Shown here piece by piece: positions 1-7,932 of a stretch of DNA of 13,627 bases; positions within the stretch are counted from its first letter, which is position 1; each line of letters starts with the position of its first letter. The notes beneath the pieces were generated by a model that did no database searches, was not told where the DNA came from, and was given only the letters and a program-made list of their open reading frames with translations. Source of the stretch: Fibrobacteraceae bacterium (GTDB lineage Bacteria > Fibrobacterota > Fibrobacteria > Fibrobacterales > Fibrobacteraceae); the NCBI GenBank assembly GCA_021443045.1, contig JABUUT010000041.1, positions 1 to 13,627 on the forward strand, in the 5' to 3' direction. Position numbers and translations under genes: made by a program.

Positions 1-181
1 TATGAAAAATACACTCATAAATTTTAAAGTCAATTATTCCAAACTAAAAATAAGGAAAATGTGATTTAAGTCGCCCAAACTGGGAATTTCAAGGGATAGC
101 GGGAACCGCATTCCACATTCGCATTGGCGAAATCAATTTACTGCAATACAATTGGTAAGATTTTTTATTGAAGCTAGGGAA

Positions 182-1429
182 TCAATCCCCCAAATATTCC
201 ACTGCAAAAATCAGAGTGGAGCCACCTGGAATAGGTCCGGCGGCACGGCTACCGTAACCCAAACCAGGAGGAATCACCAATATTCTTTTTTCTCCTGGAT
301 ACATGCCCGCAACCCCAAGATCCCAGCCACGAATAACCTTGCCCCCGCCAATTGGGAAAGCAAATTCCTGGTCTCTATCTCTGGAGCTGTCAAACTTGTA
401 ACCATTGGTGAGCCATCCGGTATAATGCACACGAGCCTTTTGCCCAGACGCTGCAGGGGTCATGGTCGTATCGCCCTTCTGTACAATGGCGTACCTCAAA
501 CCTTCAGACCCCTTTTCCAATTTCAGGCTAGCGGTATCTGGGAAAAAATCCATTCTGGCAGCCACTTCATCGTCAATATCCACCGAAACCATTTCTACAC
601 GGAAAATCAAGGTGGAATTAGGGGGAATCATGGTATAGGCTGTGGCGCCATACCCCATGTTTGGGCTAACACTAAACCAGCGCACCCCCCCTTCCTTCAT
701 ACCATCAAGGCCGGTTTCAAGACCCTTTATCATTTTACCGGCACCTAACACCGATTCCAACGGCTTACCCAAATCTTTGGAGCTTCCAAACTTGCGGCCC
801 GAAACAAGCCAGCCAGTGTAGTGCATCTTCATGGTGGAGCCCACTATGGCAGGCTTTCCAGAGCCCACTTTCTCATCATAAATTTTTAACCCCTTTCCCG
901 TATTTTTCCAAGTTAATTTATTCACATCCTTTGGAAATAAATCCGGTTCCATAGCCTTTTCTGCATGCACAAGTTCCACTTCAAAATACAAGTCAGAATT
1001 AGGTGGAATTCCGTCTAGGGAATTTTCTCCATAAGCCATTACCGCAGGAACCACAAGCTTACGGATCTCTCCCAGCTTCATGCCCGCAATGCCCTTTTCC
1101 CAACCGGCAATCACCTGCCCCATGCCAAGGGTAAATTCCAAAGGTTCTCCTTCGTAGGAATCACCAAATGGAACGGGCCCCGAAATTTCGGTGGACGGTT
1201 CCGAGGCAGAGTCTCCCTTAACCTGGGACTTGGCTTCTAAGGCCCTTATGGAATCAGCCTTGGCAGCCTCTTTTAAGTCGTTTAGAAGGTAGCCTTTGTA
1301 ATGTACCTTAATAAGTTGTCCTGCACGAACAGGTTCACCAGAACCTTCTTTTACGGTTTCCACATTAAAAGGAACGGCAAAAGAGAGGGTAGAAAGCAAC
1401 AGTACAAGAAAAATCTTTAATTTGGGCAT
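182..1429 (-). CDS. Secreted triple-domain FKBP-type peptidyl-prolyl cis-trans isomerase
   Basis: The 415-residue product has an N-terminal signal peptide (about residues 1-18, hydrophobic core then SFA), so it should act in the periplasm or outer envelope as a proline isomerase or chaperone for exported proteins. Three FKBP domains follow, at about 22-155, 178-283 and 310-413. Domain 3 keeps the FKBP12-type pocket: HYTGW, KFDSS, a KVIRGW segment, GYGSRAAG and a final STLIFAVEYL strand. Domain 1 has a polar insert of roughly 35 residues (about 52-87) after the KVHYKGYL strand but keeps QVIAGW. Domain 2 is degenerate: the pocket aspartate is replaced (KFGSS) and the tryptophan of the VIxGW motif is leucine (KMIKGL). 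The ATG is preceded by TAGGAG at good spacing. It is transcribed away from the 1502 gene. The family is certain; the clients are unknown. Confidence 0.95.
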   Translation of the reverse strand: MPKLKIFLVLLLSTLSFAVPFNVETVKEGSGEPVRAGQLIKVHYKGYLLNDLKEAAKADSIRALEAKSQVKGDSASEPSTEISGPVPFGDSYEGEPLEFTLGMGQVIAGWEKGIAGMKLGEIRKLVVPAVMAYGENSLDGIPPNSDLYFEVELVHAEKAMEPDLFPKDVNKLTWKNTGKGLKIYDEKVGSGKPAIVGSTMKMHYTGWLVSGRKFGSSKDLGKPLESVLGAGKMIKGLETGLDGMKEGGVRWFSVSPNMGYGATAYTMIPPNSTLIFRVEMVSVDIDDEVAARMDFFPDTASLKLEKGSEGLRYAIVQKGDTTMTPAASGQKARVHYTGWLTNGYKFDSSRDRDQEFAFPIGGGKVIRGWDLGVAGMYPGEKRILVIPPGLGYGSRAAGPIPGGSTLIFAVEYLGD

Positions 1430-1452
1430 AAAATCTCCTACCTTGCAAAATA
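1430..1452 (-). promoter_or_regulatory. Ribosome binding site and probable -10 box of the FKBP gene
   Basis: Read on the minus strand, a TAGGAG Shine-Dalgarno sequence lies 6 nt before the ATG at 1429. A TATTTT box at 1452-1447 could be the -10, giving a short leader of about 10-15 nt. No convincing -35 is visible. The SD is strong; the promoter is tentative. Confidence 0.45.
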
Positions 1453-1501
1453 GAAAATGCTAGTTTTTGAGAGTAGGAATTTTTTTGGAACGGTACACAA
1501 T

Positions 1502-2065
1502 ATGCTATCAGTTATCATTGTAATCGCCATCATCGTTCTTTCGATTATCCTCGCGGCTATCGGAGCATACGTGGTTATACATAGTACCAGCGAAAAAGAG
1601 GAACCCAAGCAGGTGATTGACGTTTCTGGTCAATACGCAGTTGTAGTGCGCCCAGCCAGAGAATCTCTAACCGCTGTAAAGCCTTCCGAAACATCGGTAA
1701 AGGCTTGGCTGGAAACCCAAAATTTAACTAGCGATCAAAAGAGCAGTTTGCTTGCCCAGTGGAATGCCACCATGGAAGAAACCATTCGTACCATAGACGA
1801 AGGCGACCGAAATGGAACCGTCACCTACCGCATTGAATTGGGCCCCAAGGGTAAAAACTACTGCCATTTTGTAAGCGAAGAAAACTTTATCACTCGTGAA
1901 CAAATTCGCAATCATGCAGAAATACTCCCTCCTTACGTGTTGGGCTGCGATTGCAAACTCCTTCCAAAACAGCCATGGGAAAACCCCAGCAAGTCTGGCT
2001 GGAAAGCAGTGGTTCCCACTCATGGAAGCGGTTACGACATTCCCGATTGGAGGCAACTTGCGTAA
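1502..2065 (+). CDS. Hypothetical protein with one N-terminal membrane anchor
   Basis: I do not recognise this gene. From the ATG at 1502 it encodes 187 residues. A very hydrophobic N-terminal segment (about residues 1-26) is followed by a soluble, charged domain with no family motif I can name. The segment could be a membrane anchor or an uncleaved signal. Cysteines occur as a lone NYCHF and a GCDCK pair late in the protein. An in-frame ATG at 1457 would add 15 residues, but these look like non-coding A/T-rich sequence, and the hydrophobic segment starts right at the 1502 methionine. Neither start has a good Shine-Dalgarno site. The last codons overlap the TTG start of the next gene by 8 nt, which points to cotranscription and coupled translation with the outer-membrane protein downstream. 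A role in the same envelope complex is inference. Confidence 0.7.
   Translation: MLSVIIVIAIIVLSIILAAIGAYVVIHSTSEKEEPKQVIDVSGQYAVVVRPARESLTAVKPSETSVKAWLETQNLTSDQKSSLLAQWNATMEETIRTIDEGDRNGTVTYRIELGPKGKNYCHFVSEENFITREQIRNHAEILPPYVLGCDCKLLPKQPWENPSKSGWKAVVPTHGSGYDIPDWRQLA
2049..2060 (+). promoter_or_regulatory. Shine-Dalgarno site that selects a TTG start
   Basis: GGAGG at 2049-2053 lies 4 nt before TTG (2058-2060), inside the final codons of the upstream gene. The TTG opens directly into a signal peptide (LRKSLLASLLFAPAIAMA). Upstream in-frame ATGs (1896, 2022) would instead translate the neighbouring gene's sequence in another frame and bury the signal peptide. Confidence 0.75.
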
Positions 2066-4244
2066 GTCACTTTTAGCTTCTCTACTTTTTGCCCCAGCCA
2101 TTGCCATGGCTGCTGGTTCCGCCATTATCACCCTCGAAATGCCTGTAGGTGCCCGCCAGTTGGGTATGGGTGAAGTCGGAGCGGCACTGGCAGACGACGC
2201 TACCGCCATGTATTACAACCCGGCAGGTCTGGCCTTTGGGCCCTTGGCAGACGAATGGCGCATGTCTTACCCAGCCGATTCCAAGAAGGCTCCCTTCTTT
2301 ACCAAAATAGCATCCCGCACCAAAAGCGGATTCTTCTCCAAGAGTGAGCTTTGGGCAGGCACTGCTGGTGGCATTCTTAAATATGACGGCGAACAGTGGG
2401 TAAACTACCATTCTGTTACATTGCAGGGAAACGCCAAGGTGCGCGACGCCGTGCGGGTTTACGTGGGTACCGAACGTGGTCTGGATGAATTTACCCGTCA
2501 GGTAAAGGCTTTTAACGACATTAAGAATGCCTCCGACGAATCCTTGGTTGTAGAAGTTAAAATGCCATGGAACCTGGTTGTAAAAGACTCTATTACCGCC
2601 ATTCTTTACGAAAGCCGCACCGAAAAACTTTGGGTAGGTACACCTAAGGGTTTGTTCCGCTTTGATGGCAAGGGCTGGAAATCCTTTGAAAAGGAACTGG
2701 GTGTAAAAAGAGTTTCTTCCATTGTAAACCAAGGTGCTTCTCTGTGGATTGGCACCGACAACGGTTTGTTCCTGTACCGCAATGGCCAGTTTGAACAAAA
2801 AGGTAAGGTTCTCCCAAGCCAAAAGATTAACTCCCTAACATGGAACGAATCCCGCAAGGAACTTTTTGTTGCTGTAGAGGGGGCCGGCATTGCCCGTTTG
2901 GTTCCTAAGAAGAGCGTTAACGACAAAGACCGCTGGAGCCTGTTCACCGAGGAAGACGGTGTTATGGACCTTTATCCTACAGTGTTGGCTGTAGACAGTT
3001 CCGGACATGTTTATGCCGCTCACAAGGGTGGATTGTCTCACTTTAACCTACGCAAGTGGGAGCAGGTAAAATTTGAAAACAATGTGGTAAACGATATTGC
3101 TGTAGATCACAAGGGTTCCATTTGGATTGCTACAGACAAAGGCGTGTGGCGCCACCTGCCCGATTATGCAACAGCCAGTGGTAGAAAAGCTGAATTGGAA
3201 AGAAACGCAGACGAAGAAGAGGGCAGTGTAAAACGCGATGACGAATGGATGCACTACCACTCTGGCAACGGGCTTTCCAGCAACAAGGTTTGGGCCGTTC
3301 TTCCTCAAGGCAACGACGTTTGGTTCAGCACCGCCAACGGTATGGAACAGTATAAAGATGCCGACTACCAGCTTACGGCATTCTACGAAAAACTTTTACC
3401 TATTCTGAACATTCCAGACCTGTACCACTTGTATGGCGGCATGACCATTCCAATGGCCGAATGGGGCACCCTGGGTTTATCGGTGAACTTTATTTCTTTT
3501 GGTTCCACAGTGGTAAGCGGCGATGTGGATGCCGATGACCTGGTGGCCTACAACAGTTCCGAAATTGTAGGTGGTTTAAGCTACGGTACACGGTTCCCCA
3601 ACGACTGGGGTCTTGGCCTTTCTGTAAAGTTCTTCTACTCCGACCTTAGCTCTGGAGCAGCCTCCGGTGAAGAAGAGGCCACCACCTTTGGTTACGCATT
3701 TGACATTGGCATTCTTAAGAAGAACCTGTTTATTGACCGACTGAATTTTGCCCTGGTACTTGCCAACATTGGCCCCAGCGTTTACTATGTAGACAAGAGC
3801 ATTGAAGACCCCATTCCATTAACATGGCGACTTGGGCTCTCTTACGAGCTGTTGTCTTTAACCGACTACAAGTGGGTTATTGCTGCCGACTACAACCGCG
3901 AAACCGTCTATGACGATGCCAAAGGAAAACCGGAGCCATTCTACAAGGCTTGCTGGAAGTCCATTGTCAATCCGGAACGGGGTGGCGATGGTCTTACAGC
4001 AGCAAAAAATTCCTTGATGCAGGGCGTGTTTAACGTAGGTACGGAATTTATATATTCCAACACCATTGCCCTGCGCTTAGGTTACTTGTACGACCAAACT
4101 GGCAAGCGTCAAGAAGTGGATTTTGGCTTTGGCTTTATGCTCACCGATGTTCTGCAATTTGACTTTGCCACCATTAAGGATGTAGGCGATTACGACGGCG
4201 TGCGTGACGGACAGATGCGCTTTGGTATGCTGTTCAAGTTCTAG
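2058..4244 (+). CDS. PorV/FadL-like outer-membrane barrel protein with inserted beta-propeller
   Basis: From the TTG at 2058 the product has 728 residues. A signal peptide (about 1-18) is followed by a PorV/PorQ-like N-terminus at about 28-62, with the stretch GARQLGMGEVGAALADDATA and then YYNPAGLA. This family belongs to the FadL-type barrel group. Instead of continuing the barrel, residues about 93-435 form a run of propeller-type repeats of the 'two-component regulator propeller' kind: ELWAGTAGGILKYDG, KLWVGTPKGLFRFDG, SLWIGTDNGLFLYRNG, SIWIATDKGVWRH and DVWFSTANGMEQY, plus more divergent ones. The barrel resumes near residue 455 (LYGGMTIPMAEWGTLGLSV) and ends in FGMLFKF, with the C-terminal phenylalanine typical of outer-membrane barrels. 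It should sit in the outer membrane with the propeller exposed on one side. It overlaps the 1502 gene and is 7 nt from the acyltransferase gene. Family certain; ligand or partner unknown. Confidence 0.88.
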   Translation: MRKSLLASLLFAPAIAMAAGSAIITLEMPVGARQLGMGEVGAALADDATAMYYNPAGLAFGPLADEWRMSYPADSKKAPFFTKIASRTKSGFFSKSELWAGTAGGILKYDGEQWVNYHSVTLQGNAKVRDAVRVYVGTERGLDEFTRQVKAFNDIKNASDESLVVEVKMPWNLVVKDSITAILYESRTEKLWVGTPKGLFRFDGKGWKSFEKELGVKRVSSIVNQGASLWIGTDNGLFLYRNGQFEQKGKVLPSQKINSLTWNESRKELFVAVEGAGIARLVPKKSVNDKDRWSLFTEEDGVMDLYPTVLAVDSSGHVYAAHKGGLSHFNLRKWEQVKFENNVVNDIAVDHKGSIWIATDKGVWRHLPDYATASGRKAELERNADEEEGSVKRDDEWMHYHSGNGLSSNKVWAVLPQGNDVWFSTANGMEQYKDADYQLTAFYEKLLPILNIPDLYHLYGGMTIPMAEWGTLGLSVNFISFGSTVVSGDVDADDLVAYNSSEIVGGLSYGTRFPNDWGLGLSVKFFYSDLSSGAASGEEEATTFGYAFDIGILKKNLFIDRLNFALVLANIGPSVYYVDKSIEDPIPLTWRLGLSYELLSLTDYKWVIAADYNRETVYDDAKGKPEPFYKACWKSIVNPERGGDGLTAAKNSLMQGVFNVGTEFIYSNTIALRLGYLYDQTGKRQEVDFGFGFMLTDVLQFDFATIKDVGDYDGVRDGQMRFGMLFKF

Positions 4245-4251
4245 TTCGTTC

Positions 4252-5343
4252 ATGGCAACCGAAAACAAACGCATTCAATACATAGACACCGCAAAGTTCC
4301 TTGGATTATTGCTGGTGGTTTTTATACACGGTTACAAGGAAGGCGTAGTTATTTCATTTGCATACGCCTTCCATATGCCTCTGTTCTTTTTCTTGAACGG
4401 CATGACCTTTAAGCCCGACAACATCAGCCTTGGAGACTTTCTCGTTAAAAAAATAAAAGGCTATTTAATACCAGGTATTGGTCTTGGCCTCCTCTGTTCT
4501 CTTTTCGATATTATCATAAGAACCATATACAACATAAGTTGGGATCTGACTTTTTTACTCGTTGACATTTGCAAGTCCATTAATCAAATTCGTTACTTTA
4601 GTGTTTGGTTTCTTACGGCTCTTTTCTTTAGCGATATTTTTCTTTTTTTAATTTATCATAAATTCAAAAAAAATATTTGGGTCACAGGCCTTGGCGTATT
4701 CCTTCTTCTGGGCTTTGGAATTTTATACAACAGCCACACCAAAGCCACCATGGTCTGGAATATTGATGTGGCCTTTTTTGGCACCTTGTTCACCTACTTT
4801 GGATTTTTATTTACTAGTAAAAGTCTGTCATTTATTTACACTCCCCTCATAAGCAGGCGTTGGCTTTCACTATTGGTTGGTGCAGCCCTAATGGTGGGAA
4901 CATTTTTCTTGAGCCTTTATATTCGAAACCATACCACCATGTTCAATTTGCACCTGGATATGTTTGGCGCCAACTATGGAAACTACTATTTGCCTTTGGC
5001 CTGTGCCTTGTTGGGGTCCATTGGATTTACCATTCTAAGCCGTGGAATAACCAATTTTGTTTTTGCCCACTTTGTAAAATACAATCTAGCATTGCTGGCA
5101 GTTCACCAAGTACTAGCATTTTCATCATTTAAATTTCTAATTGCAAAGGAGTGGTGGGCAAAGGTCGCCTTCAATCCTCCCGAAGACCCCCAATTTATTC
5201 TCTTTACCCTCACTATGATGGTCTACTCCATTGCGTGTGCTGTGGCTCTGTACTACGTTATTATTATTACGCCATTCAGTTTTATACTGAACAAGCCTCG
5301 CTACCCCTTATTTGAAAAAATCTTTAGAAAAGGTCATCTCTAA
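4252..5343 (+). CDS. Integral membrane acyltransferase (acyltransferase-3 / fucose 4-O-acetylase-like)
   Basis: The 363-residue product is hydrophobic throughout, with roughly ten membrane segments. The N-terminus carries the family pattern YIDTAKFLGLLLVVFIHG (Asp12, His26), then FHMPLFFFLNG at 40-50 and a VWFLTALFF segment near 120. This matches membrane O-acyltransferases that acetylate sugars on polysaccharides, LPS or glycoconjugates; the DxxK form recalls the fucose 4-O-acetylase-like branch. The actual acceptor cannot be read from the sequence. The ATG is 7 nt after the preceding stop and has no Shine-Dalgarno site, so translation is probably coupled to the barrel gene upstream. An upstream in-frame start at 4204 would overlap the end of that gene and is less likely. 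The stretch 4440-4720 is visibly richer in A/T than its neighbours, which could reflect membrane codon content or a different origin. Confidence 0.85.
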   Translation: MATENKRIQYIDTAKFLGLLLVVFIHGYKEGVVISFAYAFHMPLFFFLNGMTFKPDNISLGDFLVKKIKGYLIPGIGLGLLCSLFDIIIRTIYNISWDLTFLLVDICKSINQIRYFSVWFLTALFFSDIFLFLIYHKFKKNIWVTGLGVFLLLGFGILYNSHTKATMVWNIDVAFFGTLFTYFGFLFTSKSLSFIYTPLISRRWLSLLVGAALMVGTFFLSLYIRNHTTMFNLHLDMFGANYGNYYLPLACALLGSIGFTILSRGITNFVFAHFVKYNLALLAVHQVLAFSSFKFLIAKEWWAKVAFNPPEDPQFILFTLTMMVYSIACAVALYYVIIITPFSFILNKPRYPLFEKIFRKGHL

Positions 5344-5346
5344 AAA

Positions 5347-6123
5347 TTATTCCACACGCTCAAAAATAACTAGGGCTCGCTCTTGAGTGCTGTTGGGAAT
5401 GTTGTAAAAATGTTTTTCCAACAATTTGTATCCAAAGTCTTCTGGGTGTAGGGTCTTTAATTCGTCGGCTGCGGCAGGGCCCTTCATAAAGAACATACGG
5501 CCACCAATCTTCAACGAATTTTCCAGGCGGGGGAATGTCTTTTCCATCAGTTCAAAGGCACGACTAATAACGCCGTCTACGGGAATGGTCATGCTGCGGC
5601 TGGTAACCTTGTGGCCAAAAACATCAATGTTCTTAAGACCAAGCTTTTCAATAACCATGTTCAAAAAATTTATCCGGTTAGGGCGGGGTTCGCACAAAGT
5701 AAGATTAATTTGAGGATTTACCAACTTTAGGGGGATTCCAGGAAAACCAGCACCGCTCCCCACGTCTATCATGCGGGCGGGCCATTTTTTTACAAAGGCA
5801 TTAATTAAGGTGCAGTCGGCGTAATGACGCTCCACCATAGTTTCAAAAGCATTGAGGCGGGTTAAATCCTGGTCGTCGTTGTTCTCGCGAATAAGCTGGT
5901 GGTATTTCCAAATTTGCTCCAAGGTTTGCGGCTGGAGCTCTACTCCGTAATAGCCAAGCAGTTTTTCAAGGCCCGAGAGCGATGGGTTAACCCGCTTGCC
6001 CCCAAAAAGGGGGAACTCGGTGCGACGGGCCTTAAGGTGGGGAACAAAATCTTTGCCAACGGCGTCGGCAGCACGAGCTGGGGCACGTCCGAAACTTTTC
6101 TTTGACCAGTTGCTGTTTGCCAT
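5347..6123 (-). CDS. rsmG: 16S rRNA (guanine-527-N7) methyltransferase RsmG
   Basis: This methylates N7 of G527 in 16S rRNA using S-adenosylmethionine. The 258-residue protein shows the RsmG order: an LSGLEKLLGYYG helix near 49-60, a LTRLNAFETMVERHYADC segment (87-104) equivalent to the family's NLTxI...RHxxDS, the SAM loop MIDVGSGAGFPGIPLKL (118-134) with CEPRPNRINFL (144-154), and VISRAFELMEKTFP (185-198). An unusual basic N-terminal extension of about 48 residues makes it longer than the roughly 207-residue E. coli protein. No internal start codon that would remove the extension stands out. There is no Shine-Dalgarno site, but a promoter-like pair ends 7 nt before the ATG, suggesting a leaderless mRNA. 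It converges on the acyltransferase gene with a 3-nt gap. Confidence 0.95.
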   Translation of the reverse strand: MANSNWSKKSFGRAPARAADAVGKDFVPHLKARRTEFPLFGGKRVNPSLSGLEKLLGYYGVELQPQTLEQIWKYHQLIRENNDDQDLTRLNAFETMVERHYADCTLINAFVKKWPARMIDVGSGAGFPGIPLKLVNPQINLTLCEPRPNRINFLNMVIEKLGLKNIDVFGHKVTSRSMTIPVDGVISRAFELMEKTFPRLENSLKIGGRMFFMKGPAAADELKTLHPEDFGYKLLEKHFYNIPNSTQERALVIFERVE

Positions 6124-6130
6124 AATTACA

Positions 6131-6159
6131 AATCTAGAAAAAAAGGAGGCACCAGTAAA
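6131..6159 (-). promoter_or_regulatory. Promoter of rsmG, probably giving a leaderless mRNA
   Basis: On the minus strand TTTACT (6159-6154) and TAGATT (6136-6131) are 17 nt apart, and TAGATT ends 7 nt before the ATG at 6123. Transcription would therefore start at or next to the ATG, consistent with the missing Shine-Dalgarno site. Confidence 0.5.
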
Positions 6160-6180
6160 ATCCTGTGAAAAATAGTGGTT

Positions 6181-6254
6181 GGTTATCGGTAATCAGTTGT
6201 TGGTATTTGCATGGACATTCACTGGATCCTTCAGGGCTATGCCCTTCAGGATGA
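6181..6254 (-). repeat. Dispersed hairpin repeat, copy A
   Basis: The reverse complement of this 74-bp stretch matches 11465-11538 with about seven mismatches and no gaps, so it is an inverted copy of the same element. The hairpin head (6254-6226) has outer stem ATCCT/AGGAT, inner stem AGGGC/GCCCT with loop ATA, and a GA/GA step between the stems. The tail continues through CCAGTGAATGTCCAT and an ATACCAA segment. It lies between divergent rsmG and the 6332 gene. Confidence 0.8.
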
Positions 6255-6317
6255 AACCGTCCGAAGGAAAAAATGTACCAAAAATACTCGTTTTCCTTTT
6301 TCATCCGTCTATGTAAG

Positions 6318-6334
6318 AGGAGGTTCTTCATTTG
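6318..6334 (+). promoter_or_regulatory. Shine-Dalgarno site that selects a TTG start
   Basis: AGGAGG at 6318-6323 is 8 nt before the TTG at 6332-6334. The TTG leads straight into a signal peptide (LRVILTFILIALGALG). No in-frame ATG is available nearby, so TTG is the best-supported start. Confidence 0.75.
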
Positions 6335-7837
6335 CGTGTTATTTTAACTTTTATCCTTATTGCCCTAGGTGCCTTAGGCTACACAGGGGCCTTTGCCGCA
6401 AGCATTTCTGAAGCCCAGGTTTTTGAATGGTGGGACAACGGAATTATTGTCCCCGATGAGGCTGAGGAACTGCTGCAGTTGCTGGAAGAAGGCGATATGG
6501 AAGAAGCTTGCCTTCGGGCGGAAGTGTACGCCTTGGAAAGTTGTGACGAATATGATCCCTCCGAAAACGTGGCCATCGAAAATGACGCCGCCAATAACGA
6601 ACCCCAGAAAACGAAAAAAGCACCACAACGAGAAGAGATACAAAAGGTTGTGAAAAGGGGTAAAAAGCAAGAAGGACTGAACATTCGTGGATACGTTCTT
6701 TACAAAGGCCGAACCGATTCTTTAGGCCACCTGAAAAGCCACCGTACCGAACTGAACATTTCATTTTACCGTTACAACCTTAAGCTTGGAAAGCAGGAAC
6801 TTTTAACCTACAAGAACCAGGGAGCCGAAGCTTACTTTGGAGAAATTTCCACCAAGGAGCTTCACAGTCATTTTCCTCTAGACACCTTTTGGGGAACCGC
6901 CCTTCGATACCCCATGGGTCATTTCTATATAGGCTCACTCATAGACACTTCTGGAAACTACGCCATACAAACTGGCGCCAATTTTTTTAAAGACTTCGCC
7001 GCCGATGTTTACCTGTGGCAAAGAAACTGGCCCCATTTTAAATCTTCTGATTCTATCGAATATTCTGGAGCGTTACAAACAAAGTTTCCAAATGGCAGAA
7101 TATCGTTGTGGCACAAATTCGGCGGCGACGCTCCTCTTGTAAAAATACAGCTGCAAAACAGCAGCTCCAATAAAGAAGATTCCAATGCAAATTCCAAAGC
7201 AGATTCTAAAAAAAATATCAAAAAGGATTATGAAAAATTTTCTTGGAAAACCACAGCATACGCCCATGGAGATGACATTCCCCCACAGGCGAATCTAAGT
7301 TCCACCTTAATAAAGAACCGCCTGTGGGCCAGCCAAACTTTTACCTACTCCTCCCCATCTCTTTTAAATTTTGTCACCAGCACCAATTTGAGAATTCTTT
7401 CGCCAATGCATAGGGATTCCATTTCGGCCAGGGCCCAACAAAAAATTCAATTTGGACCACCAGTGCTTGAAACTGGCATTTCAGCCACCTGCATGGAGTT
7501 AAACGACCAGTGCAAAGATTACAGTTTAAAGTTGCAAACTTTAAGCCAATGGGACCAATACCTCTTTTTGGCCAGCGGTAAAATTCAGCACCTCGATTCA
7601 AAGGGGCTTACCCCCCTCCACCTAGAATTTGGGGGCACATACGCTGTGGAAAAAAGCAGGGCCAAATTGGTTTTTATTCTTCCTAACTGCAAGCCCCGCA
7701 ACGAAATACAAATACGAAACGAGTCTGTTTTTGTGGAAAAATTTTTAGAGTTCAGCCTGACCACCACCTTTAGAAAGACCCAAAATACCGATTTTCACCC
7801 CATACACGGAGCCTTTTTTGTAAAATTTTTGTTTTAA
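6332..7837 (+). CDS. Exported, probably outer-membrane beta-barrel protein of unknown function
   Basis: I do not recognise a named family. The 501-residue product starts at TTG behind a strong AGGAGG. It has a signal peptide (about 1-23, ending AFAA) and a short acidic helical segment at 24-72 (SISEAQVFEWWDNGIIVPDE and a leucine/glutamate-rich stretch) with Cys60 and Cys71 that could form a disulfide. A charged linker runs from about 75 to 115. From about 116 the chain is rich in alternating strands (IRGYVLYKGR, LNISFYRYNLKLGKQELLTY, and so on) and ends AFFVKFLF, with a terminal phenylalanine as in outer-membrane barrels. A polar low-complexity insert rich in Ser, Asn and Lys near 278-303 fits an exposed loop. 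It is monocistronic and divergent from rsmG. The outer-membrane location is inferred from the signal peptide, strands and last residue. Confidence 0.75.
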   Translation: MRVILTFILIALGALGYTGAFAASISEAQVFEWWDNGIIVPDEAEELLQLLEEGDMEEACLRAEVYALESCDEYDPSENVAIENDAANNEPQKTKKAPQREEIQKVVKRGKKQEGLNIRGYVLYKGRTDSLGHLKSHRTELNISFYRYNLKLGKQELLTYKNQGAEAYFGEISTKELHSHFPLDTFWGTALRYPMGHFYIGSLIDTSGNYAIQTGANFFKDFAADVYLWQRNWPHFKSSDSIEYSGALQTKFPNGRISLWHKFGGDAPLVKIQLQNSSSNKEDSNANSKADSKKNIKKDYEKFSWKTTAYAHGDDIPPQANLSSTLIKNRLWASQTFTYSSPSLLNFVTSTNLRILSPMHRDSISARAQQKIQFGPPVLETGISATCMELNDQCKDYSLKLQTLSQWDQYLFLASGKIQHLDSKGLTPLHLEFGGTYAVEKSRAKLVFILPNCKPRNEIQIRNESVFVEKFLEFSLTTTFRKTQNTDFHPIHGAFFVKFLF

Positions 7838-7888
7838 TTGTTTCATGTTTGTGTACGGCATAAACCTTCTTTTTTGTTGGTTGTCGTA

Positions 7889-7923
7889 AAAAATGCCGTT
7901 TTTGACTTAAAAATACCGTTTTT
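7889..7923 (+). repeat. Pair of A/T-armed direct repeats, possible regulator sites
   Basis: AAAAATGCCGTTTTT (7889-7903) and AAAAATACCGTTTTT (7909-7923) differ at one base and are spaced exactly 20 bp, about two helical turns. The core ATGCCGT also occurs inverted at 7861-7855. A TTGAC is present between the two copies. This fits a cooperatively bound operator or curved DNA; no regulator can be named. Confidence 0.4.
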
Positions 7924-7932
7924 CATGTTTCC

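Noticed and set aside
152..748. Plus-strand ORF of 198 codons opposite the FKBP gene
   Set aside because: It lies antisense to a clearly conserved FKBP coding frame and shows no family features.
1457..1501. Longer N-terminus of the 1502 gene from ATG 1457
   Set aside because: The extra 15 codons are A/T-rich without a ribosome binding site and would place residues before a typical N-terminal membrane segment; not fully excluded.
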